Assembly (NCBI RefSeq): GCF_009765375.1
Contig: NZ_VTOK01000003.1
Location: 62,001 to 126,000 of the forward strand
Length of the DNA stretch: 64,000 bases
DNA from: Alteribacillus sp. YIM 98480
Lineage (GTDB): Bacteria; Bacillota; Bacilli; Bacillales; Marinococcaceae
Direction of reading: 5' to 3'
The notes below the pieces were generated by a model. It searched no databases and had not been told where the DNA came from. It saw only the letters and a program-made list of their open reading frames with translations. A program made the position numbers and the translations under genes. Below are positions 55,915 through 64,000 of the stretch, in pieces. How positions within the stretch are numbered: position 1 is the first letter of the stretch; every line of letters starts with the position of its first letter.

Positions 55915-57036
55915 TTATTGATTTTTTGAAAAAAAGGCAATCATGTGTGAAACAGCTGTAAAGATCGCTGCTTCACTCGGTTCAATCCGTGCATCGTGAA
56001 GCCCGTATGGCGTATCAGCCCCTAGCCAGAACATCACCCCTGGTGTATCTTCTAAAAAGTAGCCAAAATCCTCTCCAGTCATCGCTTCGCTGCATTCGAC
56101 CAGCTCCACTTCCCGTCGTTCTCTGCTAAAATCCATGAATGACTGGGTAAGCTCTTCATTATTATATACCTGGCAATAGTTAGCACCCCAATCAATGAAA
56201 GCTTCACAATCAAACCCGCTTTCAATCCCGCCTATCAGTGAACGAATGCGTTGTTTGACTTTTTCCATGCTGTCTATAGAAAGCGTTCGGATCGTTCCTT
56301 CAAGACGTGCCGTTTCCGCAATAATATTTTGCTTCGTTCCTCCGCTGATTTTTCCAATCGTCACCACAGCTGAGTCAAGAGGATCTACATTTCGACCGAC
56401 AATCGTTTGCAGCTGGCTTACAAGATGGCTCGCTGCAACTACCATGTCGTTTGCTGTATGAGGAAAAGCCGCATGTCCCCCTTTTCCTTTCAAATCAATG
56501 AACAGCTCTGATGTATTGGCAAAAAGAAGCCCTGGTTTGGTTGCAATCGTACCTGCAGGATATTCAGGTGCGATATGAAGGGCATACATTTCATCGGGCT
56601 TAAACCGTTGGAATGCGTCTGAAGCAAGCATTGGTTTCGCGCCCCCAGGCCCTTCTTCTGCTGGCTGAAACAGAAATAATAAATGATCTTTTGGCTGATT
56701 ATGCGCAAAATGCTCCAGGATACCGAGTGCAATTGTCATATGAAGATCATGACCGCAAGCATGCATCATCCCTTCGTGCTGTGACCGAAAGGAATAAGAC
56801 GTGTTTTCCTCTATAGGAAGGCCATCCATATCCGTGCGATACCCAAGTGTTTTATGGCCCTCAAAGCCTTTGACAAACACAAAAAGTCCGGTTTTCCATT
56901 CTTCTATGGTAAGAAAATCCTGAGGCATTCCAGCAATTTTTTCTTTTACATACTGCTGAGTTTTAAATTCCTCGAATCCTGGTTCTGGTATTTGATGAAG
57001 TTCTCTGCGAATGTTTACAAGCTGTTCTTTATTCAC
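55915..57036 (-). CDS. ykuR: N-acetyldiaminopimelate deacetylase (M20 family)
   Basis: Removes the acetyl group from N-acetyl-LL-diaminopimelate, the last step of the acetylase branch towards lysine and peptidoglycan. The 373 residues show the M20 signatures [34 protein letters not shown], and [10 protein letters not shown] of the lid domain. GTG 57036 overlaps the stop of the aminotransferase by four bases (GTGA), with AGGAGG 12 nt upstream, so translation is coupled. Context with dapH supports this substrate over amino-acid or auxin conjugates. Confidence 0.93.
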   Translation of the reverse strand: MNKEQLVNIRRELHQIPEPGFEEFKTQQYVKEKIAGMPQDFLTIEEWKTGLFVFVKGFEGHKTLGYRTDMDGLPIEENTSYSFRSQHEGMMHACGHDLHMTIALGILEHFAHNQPKDHLLFLFQPAEEGPGGAKPMLASDAFQRFKPDEMYALHIAPEYPAGTIATKPGLLFANTSELFIDLKGKGGHAAFPHTANDMVVAASHLVSQLQTIVGRNVDPLDSAVVTIGKISGGTKQNIIAETARLEGTIRTLSIDSMEKVKQRIRSLIGGIESGFDCEAFIDWGANYCQVYNNEELTQSFMDFSRERREVELVECSEAMTGEDFGYFLEDTPGVMFWLGADTPYGLHDARIEPSEAAIFTAVSHMIAFFSKNQ

Positions 57037-58247
57037 GTTGTCTTCACGCCTCCTCTTCTTGCCGCCAGTTCTTCTTCAAGGGCAAGAATGAACGCATCGG
57101 TTTCTTCTTTTTTCAATGTTAAAGGCGGCAGCAGACGTATAATTGTGCCTTGCGTAATATTGACCATAAATCCTCTCTTTAGGAGCTGCTGCTGCAAGTA
57201 TTTCACCTCTTCTCCGCTTGCATCGAGAAGAACACCAAGCATCATGCCAGCTCCTCTAATTTCTTTTATTTTGTTATCACTCCGAACTTGCAAGTCCTCT
57301 AGCTGATTAAGCAAATACTCCGCATTTTCCCTTCCATGTTCCAAACCGTTTTGTTCCATTAATACGTCAAGCACCGCGTTTCCAAGTGCAGCACTTAATG
57401 GAGAAGGTCCAAATGTAGTACCATGATCGCCTGGCTGAAAAAGTTCATCTAAGCCCGTTTTGGCAATCAATCCGCCAAGCGGCAGACCGCCTCCAATTCC
57501 TTTGGCAAACAAAATAATATCAGGTTCCACTCCGGCATGCTGATAAGCAAACAATGTTCCCGTACGCCCCATGCCGGTTTGGATTTCATCCATACATAAC
57601 AAGACATTATATTGCCGGCACAGCTTCTCCGCTTCTTGTAAAAATGTGTTCGACAAAGGCATAATACCGCCGGAACCCAACACCGGCTCCATTAAAAGAG
57701 CGGCCGGCTTCTTTTCTTTCAAAACTTCTTCAAGTGCTATCAAATTCTCTGCCTCTGTTTCATACACAGGATAATCCGCGGCGGGATAATCCTGATAAAT
57801 TCCAGGCTGGCGAGTTAAACGAATGACGCCGAGCGTTCGTCCGTGAAAGCTGTTTTTTAACACAACAATTCCTTGTCGTGTTTCCTCTTGAGAAGCGGTC
57901 CACTTGTGAATTAGTTTCACAGCTGCCTCTGTTGCCTCCGCCCCAGAATTTCCAAAATACACCTTTCCTTGTACAGAATGTTCAATTAAACGATGAGCCA
58001 GTGTAATGGCAGGCTTATTTAAGAAAAAATTAGACACATGCAAAAATTGCCTGGACTGCTCTTCTAATTTTTTCATCAAATAGGGATGGGAATGTCCTAA
58101 GATGTTAACCGCAAGTCCGGTAAACAGATCCAAATATTCTTTGCCGTTCTCATCTATAATATAATTGCCTTCCCCTTTGGCTACCGTAATCGGGAGACGG
58201 TTGTAGGTGGGCATCATATATTCCTGGTCGAGCTCCATCCAGTTCAT
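57033..58247 (-). CDS. Class III aminotransferase, probable N-acetyl-diaminopimelate aminotransferase
   Basis: PLP enzyme of 404 residues of the acetylornithine (ArgD) type: [58 protein letters not shown] and the PLP lysine in [15 protein letters not shown]. Between dapH and ykuR it should carry out the missing step, amination of N-acetyl-2-amino-6-oxopimelate. B. subtilis uses a class I enzyme (PatA) elsewhere, so this is a different solution. ATG 58247 is used: GGAAGGG precedes it, and the longer frame from 58334 runs through a hairpin. Confidence 0.85.
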   Translation of the reverse strand: MNWMELDQEYMMPTYNRLPITVAKGEGNYIIDENGKEYLDLFTGLAVNILGHSHPYLMKKLEEQSRQFLHVSNFFLNKPAITLAHRLIEHSVQGKVYFGNSGAEATEAAVKLIHKWTASQEETRQGIVVLKNSFHGRTLGVIRLTRQPGIYQDYPAADYPVYETEAENLIALEEVLKEKKPAALLMEPVLGSGGIMPLSNTFLQEAEKLCRQYNVLLCMDEIQTGMGRTGTLFAYQHAGVEPDIILFAKGIGGGLPLGGLIAKTGLDELFQPGDHGTTFGPSPLSAALGNAVLDVLMEQNGLEHGRENAEYLLNQLEDLQVRSDNKIKEIRGAGMMLGVLLDASGEEVKYLQQQLLKRGFMVNITQGTIIRLLPPLTLKKEETDAFILALEEELAARRGGVKTT

Positions 58248-58299
58248 TTTTTCTACTTCCCTTCCATTAAGAACGTTTTGTTTTAAATAGATAGAAGGA

Positions 58300-58330
58300 A
58301 GACTGCCCAACAACAAGCGCCGGGCAGTCT
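58300..58330 (-). terminator. Attenuator-like hairpin between dapH and the aminotransferase
   Basis: AGACTGCCC pairs perfectly with GGGCAGTCT around a 13-nt loop; TTCCTTCT follows on the minus strand. It is inside the operon and could lower downstream expression. Confidence 0.55.
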
Positions 58331-58373
58331 CCATCTTTTCTTCTACTACATTGTATTCTTCAACCTGTGGATA

Positions 58374-59096
58374 TTATTCTTCATTTAAACGGCGAAGCTC
58401 TTGCTTCATTTCCGTTTTACCTTTCGTTTGGTCATCGATTTCTTTAATGACGCGAGCCGGTGTTCCAGCTACTACTGTATTTGGAGGAACATCTTCTGTC
58501 ACGATCGCGCCGGCTGCTACAACAGAACCTTCTCCAACAGTAACTCCTTCTAGAATAACGCAGTTTGCACCAACTACAACACCGTCTTCCACAATAACCG
58601 GCTGAGCAGACGGCGGCTCAATAACACCTGCAAGTACAGTACCAGCACCAATGTGACAGTTTTTACCTACTGTAGCTCGGCCTCCCATAACCACATTCAT
58701 ATCAATCATTGTATTTTCGCCAACGACAGACCCAATGTTAATGGAAGCTCCCATCATAATAACAGCATTTTTGCCGATTTCTACTTGGTCGCGGATAATC
58801 GCGCCCGGTTCAATACGCGCCGGGATATCTTTTAAGTCAAGAAGCGGAATAGCAGAATTGCGGCGGTCATTTTCGACCACGTAGTCTTCAATTTTATCTT
58901 CGTGTTCATCGATTGCTTTTTTAATATCATTCCATTCTCCAAACAGTACACCTGTAGTACCCGTAATAAAAGATTTCGTCTCATTTCCGAATCCGATGTT
59001 TTCTAGCTGATCTCCCTTAATATGTACTTTAACCGGAGTTGATTTTTCACTTTCAGAAATAAATTTAATAATCTCATTTGCATCCATTTGGTTCAT
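58374..59096 (-). CDS. dapH: Tetrahydrodipicolinate N-acetyltransferase
   Basis: A 240-residue left-handed beta-helix acetyltransferase that makes N-acetyl-2-amino-6-oxopimelate. The N-terminal [20 protein letters not shown] and the hexapeptide repeat block from about residue 85 ([32 protein letters not shown]) match DapH/YkuQ. ATG 59096 lies 9 nt after AAGGAGG. First gene of dapH-aminotransferase-ykuR. No lysine riboswitch is seen in the 140 bp before the divergent neighbour. Confidence 0.96.
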   Translation of the reverse strand: MNQMDANEIIKFISESEKSTPVKVHIKGDQLENIGFGNETKSFITGTTGVLFGEWNDIKKAIDEHEDKIEDYVVENDRRNSAIPLLDLKDIPARIEPGAIIRDQVEIGKNAVIMMGASINIGSVVGENTMIDMNVVMGGRATVGKNCHIGAGTVLAGVIEPPSAQPVIVEDGVVVGANCVILEGVTVGEGSVVAAGAIVTEDVPPNTVVAGTPARVIKEIDDQTKGKTEMKQELRRLNEE

Positions 59097-59239
59097 GTTC
59101 TAGTGCCTCCTTATCCATTCTCTTCAATAGATTATCATAGGAGGCCGGAGAAGGAAACCATTCTGTGTTATTTCACAGAGGAAATAACCGGATAATGTCG
59201 AATAAATGTAAGGAGAGACATAGAAAAGGAGGCAAATAC

Positions 59240-59719
59240 ATGGGGTTAACAGCAGACATTTGTGACGTACATAATGAGAAGGTTCTTTTAGCTGATCCTT
59301 TGTTTCAATCCTTCGGACAAAAACCTTCATTCTTTGGACCGATCCACACGGTAAAGGTGCTTGAAGACAATGTACTGGTAAAAAAAGCACTCGAATCTAT
59401 TCCAGAAGCCAGCGTGCTCGTAGTAGACGGCGGCGGCTCAAAGCGCTGCGCTCTTATGGGGGATAATCTTGCAGCCATTGCCAAAGAAAGAAACCTCGCT
59501 GGCGTCATCATCAATGGCTGCATCCGCGATTCAGGAGAAATCAACGAGATGCCGGTGGGAATCCGAGCAATAGGCACGAACCCTTTTAAATCAATTAAAA
59601 AAGGAGAAGGGGAAAGCGCGGTTTTGCTCCGATTTGCTAATGTTGAATGGAAGCCTGGAGCCTGGGTGTATGTCGATGAAGATGGTATTTTATTAGCTGA
59701 TGAAAAACTTCCAATCTAA
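59240..59719 (+). CDS. RraA-fold protein (putative 4-hydroxy-4-methyl-2-oxoglutarate aldolase type)
   Basis: A 159-residue protein starting MGLTADICDVH and containing VLVVDGGGSKRCALMGDNLA and GVIINGCIRDSGEI, the RraA phosphate/metal-binding signature with the Arg-Asp pair. RraA in E. coli inhibits RNase E, which bacilli mostly lack, so an aldolase/decarboxylase role is likelier. ATG 59240 follows AAAGGAGG; the frame could be read from 59165 but without ribosome site. It diverges from dapH. Confidence 0.88.
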   Translation: MGLTADICDVHNEKVLLADPLFQSFGQKPSFFGPIHTVKVLEDNVLVKKALESIPEASVLVVDGGGSKRCALMGDNLAAIAKERNLAGVIINGCIRDSGEINEMPVGIRAIGTNPFKSIKKGEGESAVLLRFANVEWKPGAWVYVDEDGILLADEKLPI

Positions 59720-59725
59720 CTCGTA

Positions 59726-59760
59726 GGGCTGTCTTGAAACAAGGCAGCCTTCCTGCTTTT
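59726..59760 (+). terminator. Terminator of the RraA-fold gene
   Basis: AGGGCTGTCTTG pairs with CAAGGCAGCCTT (minor mismatch) around AAA, then a T-rich stretch. Confidence 0.6.
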
Positions 59761-59935
59761 CATAAACATTCATTACTTCTCAAGACACGCTCATTTTATA
59801 TGATATGCCTATCTCTAATCCAGCCCTTTCCTTTTAGTACGATCTCACTGTTTTTATTATTTTTGTATTTCTCATATTTGCTCTTCCTTCTTCATCTTGT
59901 ATTGTATTTAGTACATAATAAGATAAGAGAGGAAA

Positions 59936-60748
59936 ATGCTGCAAATGTCAAAAAAACTCATTTATCCATTTTTAGCCGCTTCCTTCATTTTTCCGATTGC
60001 AGGCTGCCAAGAAAGCACAAAAGAAACAAAAACCCCAAACGAAGAAGAAAGCCAGTACAGCTCTGGTGAGTGGTCTTATAAAGGAGATACCGGGCCGGAG
60101 AACTGGGGTGATTTAGACCCCGATTATGCAGCTTGTGTTGATGGCAGTGAGCAATCCCCTATTGATATTGAATTTTCTCAAGTAACCGAAGAAGACCAAA
60201 ACATAGAAAGTATGAAAATCAATTATGACACCGCTTCGTTTACGCTTGTTAATAACGGGCATACCGTTCAAGCAAAAAGCCCATCCAAAGTGAACAGCTT
60301 AGTGGTCAACGAAAACGAATATGAACTTTCCCAATTTCATTTTCACACTCCAAGTGAGCATCAGTTTAATGGTGAAAAATATGATATGGAGCTGCACCTC
60401 GTCCACGAAGATCAAAACAGTAAACTAGCTGTGATGGGTGTAATGCTTCAAGAAGGCGAGGAGCATAAAGAGCTGTCTGAGGCCTGGAAAAACTTGCCTG
60501 GTTCTGAGAACGATAATATTACAATGGATGAACCTATTGACTTACAAGCTCTTCTCCCAGAAGAACAGAACTCTTTTCACTATAATGGCTCTTTAACCAC
60601 CCCTCCATGTACAGAAGAAGTACGTTGGATTATCTTTGAACAACCAATGGAAATGTCAAAAGAGCAAATTCAAGGTTTTCAACAAATTTTTCCTGACAAC
60701 CACCGCCCCGTCCAAGAGAGGAACGATCGTGAAATATTAAAAAAATAA
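59936..60748 (+). CDS. Alpha-carbonic anhydrase lipoprotein
   Basis: Extracellular, membrane-anchored carbonic anhydrase of 270 residues interconverting CO2 and bicarbonate. It has a signal peptide with lipobox IAGC, a short polar linker, then the alpha-CA domain: EQSPIDIE, zinc ligands in FHFHTPSEH and ELHLVHE, and SLTTPPCTEEVRW. Alpha-type enzymes are less common in bacilli than beta/gamma types. ATG 59936 is close behind AGAGGAAA; ATG 59945 is a possible alternative. It is followed by the endonuclease gene after 19 bp. It could supply bicarbonate, the co-substrate of pyruvate carboxylase. Confidence 0.92.
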   Translation: MLQMSKKLIYPFLAASFIFPIAGCQESTKETKTPNEEESQYSSGEWSYKGDTGPENWGDLDPDYAACVDGSEQSPIDIEFSQVTEEDQNIESMKINYDTASFTLVNNGHTVQAKSPSKVNSLVVNENEYELSQFHFHTPSEHQFNGEKYDMELHLVHEDQNSKLAVMGVMLQEGEEHKELSEAWKNLPGSENDNITMDEPIDLQALLPEEQNSFHYNGSLTTPPCTEEVRWIIFEQPMEMSKEQIQGFQQIFPDNHRPVQERNDREILKK

Positions 60749-60767
60749 TGTTGGAGGGTTTACTTCC

Positions 60768-61673
60768 ATGTACCAAAAATTCCTTTTTCCGATGGCAAAA
60801 GACCGCCTTCGGTTGGATAATATATTATTCCGGGTTTCCAGAACAAAGACAAAACTGCAAAAAGAAAAGCAAGAGTATTATAACGAAGAAAAAGACAGAC
60901 TTGCCAAAAAAGAATATTTTAAACATATAGACTTTGAAACACAGCCAAGTGAGAAAGTAATTCAATCATTACATGACCTTATTACAAAAACACATATAAA
61001 CAAGGTGAACTACAATCCGACGGAATACGTGTATCCTTGGGTGGATTTACAACCAGATGGCACGTTAACAAGTATTTACTCTGGAGAAAACAGGCGGGCT
61101 GAAGATGTGATCAAAGCAGATTTTGAGACAGCTTTCAAGCGAAAACAAGAGCTGGAAAAACAATCCTCTCTAAATAACTATTCTTTAAAAAATCAAGTCA
61201 TAAACATAGAAAATAACTTTAAATTTAATTGCGAGCACGTCGTCCCGCAGTCTTGGTTTCAAAGAGAAGAACCGATGCGCGGGGATATTCATCATTTGTT
61301 CACCTGTGACCCTGTCTGCAATTCGATACGAAGTAATTTCCCTTATTATGATTTTAAAGACTATGACCCAGAAAAAACAAGAGCTCAAAAAGTAACAAGC
61401 GGCTGCGGCAAAGCGGAGAATGAATGGTTTGAGCCTGAATATGCAAAAGGTGCCGTTTCAAGAGCCATGCTTTATTTTTTATTAAGATATCCCAATAAGA
61501 TTGAGCGCTCTTATTACAAACAGATACACATAGATCTTTTGCTATGCTGGCACGAACAGTTCCCCGTCTCTGTTTATGAAAAACACCGCAATCAAGCAGC
61601 TTATGAAATACAGGGAAACCGCAATCCTATTATTGATTTCCCAGAAGCAGCCTCCCATATTTTCAACTCATAA
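60768..61673 (+). CDS. Endonuclease I family (His-Me finger) nuclease
   Basis: A 301-residue protein whose second half is an EndA/endonuclease I domain: FNCEHVVPQSWFQREEPMRG with the metal-binding His, then DIHHLFTCDPVCNSIRSNFP, and NEWFEPEYAKGAVSRAMLYF. It cuts DNA or RNA without sequence specificity in the family. Family members are usually secreted, but here the N-terminus is basic and polar, with no signal peptide. ATG 60768 is 9 nt after GGAGGG. It may be co-transcribed with the carbonic anhydrase. Confidence 0.88.
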   Translation: MYQKFLFPMAKDRLRLDNILFRVSRTKTKLQKEKQEYYNEEKDRLAKKEYFKHIDFETQPSEKVIQSLHDLITKTHINKVNYNPTEYVYPWVDLQPDGTLTSIYSGENRRAEDVIKADFETAFKRKQELEKQSSLNNYSLKNQVINIENNFKFNCEHVVPQSWFQREEPMRGDIHHLFTCDPVCNSIRSNFPYYDFKDYDPEKTRAQKVTSGCGKAENEWFEPEYAKGAVSRAMLYFLLRYPNKIERSYYKQIHIDLLLCWHEQFPVSVYEKHRNQAAYEIQGNRNPIIDFPEAASHIFNS

Positions 61674-61694
61674 CCTTACTAGTATGTTAAACAG

Positions 61695-61722
61695 TCCGCT
61701 TGTTTCAAAGAGCGGTTTTTTT
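61695..61722 (+). terminator. Terminator of the endonuclease gene
   Basis: CCGCT (61696-61700) pairs with AGCGG (61711-61715), followed by seven T. The stem is short. Confidence 0.6.
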
Positions 61723-61845
61723 GGCTGCATGACCTCTATGTAAGCCTTACCACTGATATAACAGGCTTTACTTTAGTTTACAACACCTCTATAATCGTAA
61801 AGGTGTTAATTATTTACCTGGGTAAATATCGGAGGATGCCAATAT

Positions 61846-62265
61846 ATGGATACAAGCGCATTATTTCACTTGTTAAATCAAAAAGTCCGGCTACTATCAA
61901 AAGAGTTAAATGAACATCTGCAAAAACATGACTTATATACGTCTCAATGGACCATTTTGTATGTGCTCAGTCAAAAAGGTCCAATGTCGCAAACTGATAT
62001 CTGGCAATACTTAAAAGTGGAAGCACCGACGATGACACGCACACTTGCGAGAATGGAAACGAGCGGGTGGATTCACCGTAAGCCAGGTAAAGACAAACGG
62101 GAACGTATTGTCGTTTTAACCGAAGAGGCAAAAGAAAAATTGCCTGACGTCATGAAGACCATTAAACAATTTGAACAGCAGTTCGTTGCTCACATATCAA
62201 ACAGTGAACAAGACCAGCTTTATCACCTATTAGAAAAATTGGGAACGAAAAGGAGTGACGAATGA
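61846..62265 (+). CDS. MarR family regulator
   Basis: A 139-residue winged-helix regulator: LYTSQWTILYVLSQKGPMSQ, the recognition region LKVEAPTMTRTLARMETSGW and the wing HRKPGKDKRERIVVLTEEA. It is followed by a drug/MFS exporter gene after one base; such pairs normally form a self-regulated efflux operon. The promoter region contains CACCTCTATAATCGTAAAGGTG (61785-61806), whose ends CACCT/AGGTG are an inverted repeat and may be the operator. ATG 61846 follows CGGAGG. Confidence 0.92.
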   Translation: MDTSALFHLLNQKVRLLSKELNEHLQKHDLYTSQWTILYVLSQKGPMSQTDIWQYLKVEAPTMTRTLARMETSGWIHRKPGKDKRERIVVLTEEAKEKLPDVMKTIKQFEQQFVAHISNSEQDQLYHLLEKLGTKRSDE

Positions 62266-62266
62266 A

Positions 62267-63481
62267 ATGACTACTTCTTCACAAAAGATTTGGACGAAAG
62301 ATTTTTTTAGCATATCATTTGTGCACTTCATTGTGTTTGTCATTTTTTATACATTATTAACAACGCTCCCTCTCTATGTTGTTAATGATTTAAAAGGTAC
62401 GGAAGCCCAAGGCGGCTTAATTGTAACATCGATGCTGTTAACGGCTATTTTGATCCGCCCGTTTTCGGGGAACTTGCTTGAGAGAGCCGGGAAAGGCAAA
62501 GTATTAAAAATCAGCGTTCTTTTGTTTACGATCACAACTTTTGGATATATGTGGGTAGAAGGTTTTACTGCTCTTATCCTCCTTCGCTTTATCCACGGTT
62601 TGTCTTTTGGAATTGCTACAACCGCTACAGCAGCTATTGCTGCAGATGCATTGCCCGCAGAGCGCCGCGGGGAAGGATTAGGCTATTTTACAATGGCTAT
62701 GAATCTAGCTGTTGTTGCTGGTCCATTCATAGGATTGACTCTCATCCAATTTATGTCCTTTTACCATTTGTTTATTATTCTTAGTATTTTTATGATTATA
62801 GGCGTTTTATGTACGTTTTTTGTTAACGTTCCGGAAACAGAAAAACCAAAGGAATCTTTTCAGAAAAGAAAGCTGTCCCTTGATAACTTTTTTGAATTTC
62901 GTGCAATGCCGATTTCTCTTATAAGCAGTCTAGTCGCTTTTGCTTACGCTGGTATTGTTTCCTTTATTTCTGTATATGCATCCAATATCGGATTAGGTCA
63001 TATGTCTAGTTATTTCTTTCTCGTATTTGCAGTGACCATGCTGGCTTTTCGACCTTTTCTCGGCCGTTTATTTGACCAGCGCGGGCCTAAAATTGTAATC
63101 CTGCCCTGTCTCTTTATTTTTTCCTGCGGGTTAATTATATTAAGCATAGCTGAATCTGGATTATTATTTCTTTTAGCTGCTGCGCTTATTGGGGTAGGAT
63201 ATGGAACAATTCTGCCTTGCGTCTTATCTTTAGCGGTTCAGTATGCGCCTGATTCAAGAAACGGTCATGCCACAGCAACGTTTTTCATGTTATATGACTC
63301 AGGAATTGCGGTAGGTTCATATATTTTAGGTATTGTAGTATCCATAACCGGCTTTTCTCATATGTTCGGATACAGTGCGATTCTTGTAGTTATAACAGCT
63401 GCTGGCTTTTATTTTTTATTAAACCGTTCGGAAGCTAAAGAAAAAGTAAGGTTACATTATAAAAAAGCAGATAATAGATAA
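62267..63481 (+). CDS. MFS transporter (probable drug efflux)
   Basis: A 404-residue major facilitator with about twelve membrane helices and a central cytoplasmic loop (PETEKPKESFQKRKLSLDNF). The loop 2-3 region reads RPFSGNLLERAGKGKVL, a variant of the MFS motif A. It resembles YwoG/YfkF-type exporters, substrate unknown. ATG 62267 is used, 11 nt from AAAGGAG, because the alternative GTG 62255 overlaps the ribosome site and the marR end. Co-transcribed with marR. Confidence 0.9.
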   Translation: MTTSSQKIWTKDFFSISFVHFIVFVIFYTLLTTLPLYVVNDLKGTEAQGGLIVTSMLLTAILIRPFSGNLLERAGKGKVLKISVLLFTITTFGYMWVEGFTALILLRFIHGLSFGIATTATAAIAADALPAERRGEGLGYFTMAMNLAVVAGPFIGLTLIQFMSFYHLFIILSIFMIIGVLCTFFVNVPETEKPKESFQKRKLSLDNFFEFRAMPISLISSLVAFAYAGIVSFISVYASNIGLGHMSSYFFLVFAVTMLAFRPFLGRLFDQRGPKIVILPCLFIFSCGLIILSIAESGLLFLLAAALIGVGYGTILPCVLSLAVQYAPDSRNGHATATFFMLYDSGIAVGSYILGIVVSITGFSHMFGYSAILVVITAAGFYFLLNRSEAKEKVRLHYKKADNR

Positions 63482-63508
63482 ATAGACATTTGAATAACGA
63501 AACTTAAT

Positions 63509-63556
63509 ATGGGGCTGTTTTGACATCGAATCATTGCCAAAACAGCCCCATTTTAT
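63509..63556 (+). terminator. Bidirectional terminator between the MFS gene and aceA
   Basis: ATGGGGCTGTTTTG pairs perfectly with CAAAACAGCCCCAT around a 15-nt loop, then TTTA. Confidence 0.85.
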
Positions 63557-64000
63557 TTAGGATTGAGTTGTTTTTTGGAATTGAGCGGTTTCTGTTGACC
63601 CCTTCATTGCTGTTGTAGAAGAGGTACCGCCTGAGATTACTTGAGAAACTTCGTCAAAGTAACCAGTTCCAACTTCGCGCTGGTGACGAGTAGCTGTATA
63701 GCCATCAGCTTCGCTTGCAAACTCAGCTTGCTGAAGTTCGGAGTAAGCACCCATGCCGCGTTCCTTATAACCGCGTGCCAATTCAAACATGCTGTGGTTT
63801 AAGGCATGGAAGCCTGCTAGTGTAACAAATTGGAATTTATAACCCATTTTACCGATTTCTTTTTGGAAGTTTTCAATCGTTTCTTGGTCCAGATTTGCCT
63901 GCCAGTTAAAGGAAGGAGAACAATTATAAGCAAGCATTTTTCCAGGGAACTTCGCATGAATAGCATCAGCAAAACGCTTTGCTTCTTCAAGGTCTGGTTT
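63557..64000 (-). CDS. aceA: Isocitrate lyase (3' part; gene runs off the window end)
   Basis: The last ~147 codons of isocitrate lyase, the glyoxylate-shunt enzyme splitting isocitrate into glyoxylate and succinate. Read from the edge: [20 protein letters not shown], then [11 protein letters not shown] (family substrate-binding segment), [18 protein letters not shown] and [16 protein letters not shown]. It is open at 64000, so the true start is outside. The shunt lets cells grow on acetyl-CoA, which fits the acyl-CoA genes in the window. Confidence 0.95.
   Translation of the reverse strand, partial: KPDLEEAKRFADAIHAKFPGKMLAYNCSPSFNWQANLDQETIENFQKEIGKMGYKFQFVTLAGFHALNHSMFELARGYKERGMGAYSELQQAEFASEADGYTATRHQREVGTGYFDEVSQVISGGTSSTTAMKGSTETAQFQKTTQS

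Noticed and set aside
59097-59239. Lysine riboswitch before dapH
   Set aside because: Only about 140 bp separate dapH from its divergent neighbour, and no lysine-riboswitch-like folding pattern was recognised.

Overview
The window is low-GC, densely coded DNA from a spore-former-type Bacillaceae (Firmicutes). Many neighbours follow the Bacillus subtilis order: pycA, ylaN, glsA (ylaM), ylaL, ylaK (phoH-like), ylaI, ylaH, typA, ylaF, suhB (yktC), ykzI, yktB, yktA, the SR1 locus, pdhDCBA, ykyA, def (ykrB), ykrA, rpoY, rnjA, ktrC, and then ykuV, ykuU, ykuT, ykuR, dapH. A betaine/carnitine/choline-type (BCCT) transporter and strongly acidic lipoproteins fit a salt-tolerant or alkaliphilic relative, but that is inference. 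Many starts are TTG or GTG, chosen here from Shine-Dalgarno placement.

Region 1 (1-9.7 kb): a partial Eis-like acetyltransferase, pyruvate carboxylase with a clear sigma-A promoter, ylaN, glutaminase, ylaL, a PhoH-like ATPase, a flavin-split-barrel protein and ylaI. ftsW, normally between ylaN and pycA, is absent.

Region 2 (9.8-26.7 kb): a one-strand acyl-CoA catabolic island lying between ylaI and ylaH, which are close neighbours in B. subtilis. It holds a phosphotriesterase-like hydrolase, three AMP-forming acyl-CoA ligases, two acyl-CoA dehydrogenases, two crotonases (one PaaG-like), a 3-hydroxyacyl-CoA dehydrogenase, an SDR, a quinone oxidoreductase, a thioesterase, a ComB homologue and a TetR regulator. 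There is no thiolase. Two decayed genes are visible: an aminoglycoside-phosphotransferase-family kinase (ACAD10/11-type partner) and a second SDR. Two near-identical palindromes just upstream of two start codons look like operators of the TetR protein.

Region 3 (27-40 kb): housekeeping genes mixed with repeat-rich intergenic DNA. A 37-codon reading frame not obvious in ordinary ORF calling encodes an SR1P-like peptide in an apparent ~205-nt SR1 RNA, with a sigma-A promoter, a terminator and a CcpN-like operator. It is bracketed by two direct copies of a ~155-bp interspersed repeat with terminal inverted repeats (four copies in the window). A ~1 kb gene-free stretch after suhB contains an irregular array of ~20-nt GTG-led units.

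Region 4 (40-52 kb): the pyruvate dehydrogenase operon with a long leader and an internal hairpin, ykyA, a Gly-rich YjcZ-like peptide, peptide deformylase, a HAD phosphatase, rpoY-rnjA and ktrC. A second, degenerate repeat family lies in these gaps.

Region 5 (52-64 kb): an endolysin-like amidase, a thiol-disulfide protein and peroxiredoxin, MscS, an acetylated-intermediate diaminopimelate operon (dapH, a class III aminotransferase, ykuR), an RraA-fold protein, a lipoprotein alpha-carbonic anhydrase, an endonuclease I without signal peptide, a MarR-MFS pair and the 3' end of isocitrate lyase. No rRNA, tRNA, CRISPR array, intact transposase or prophage was seen.
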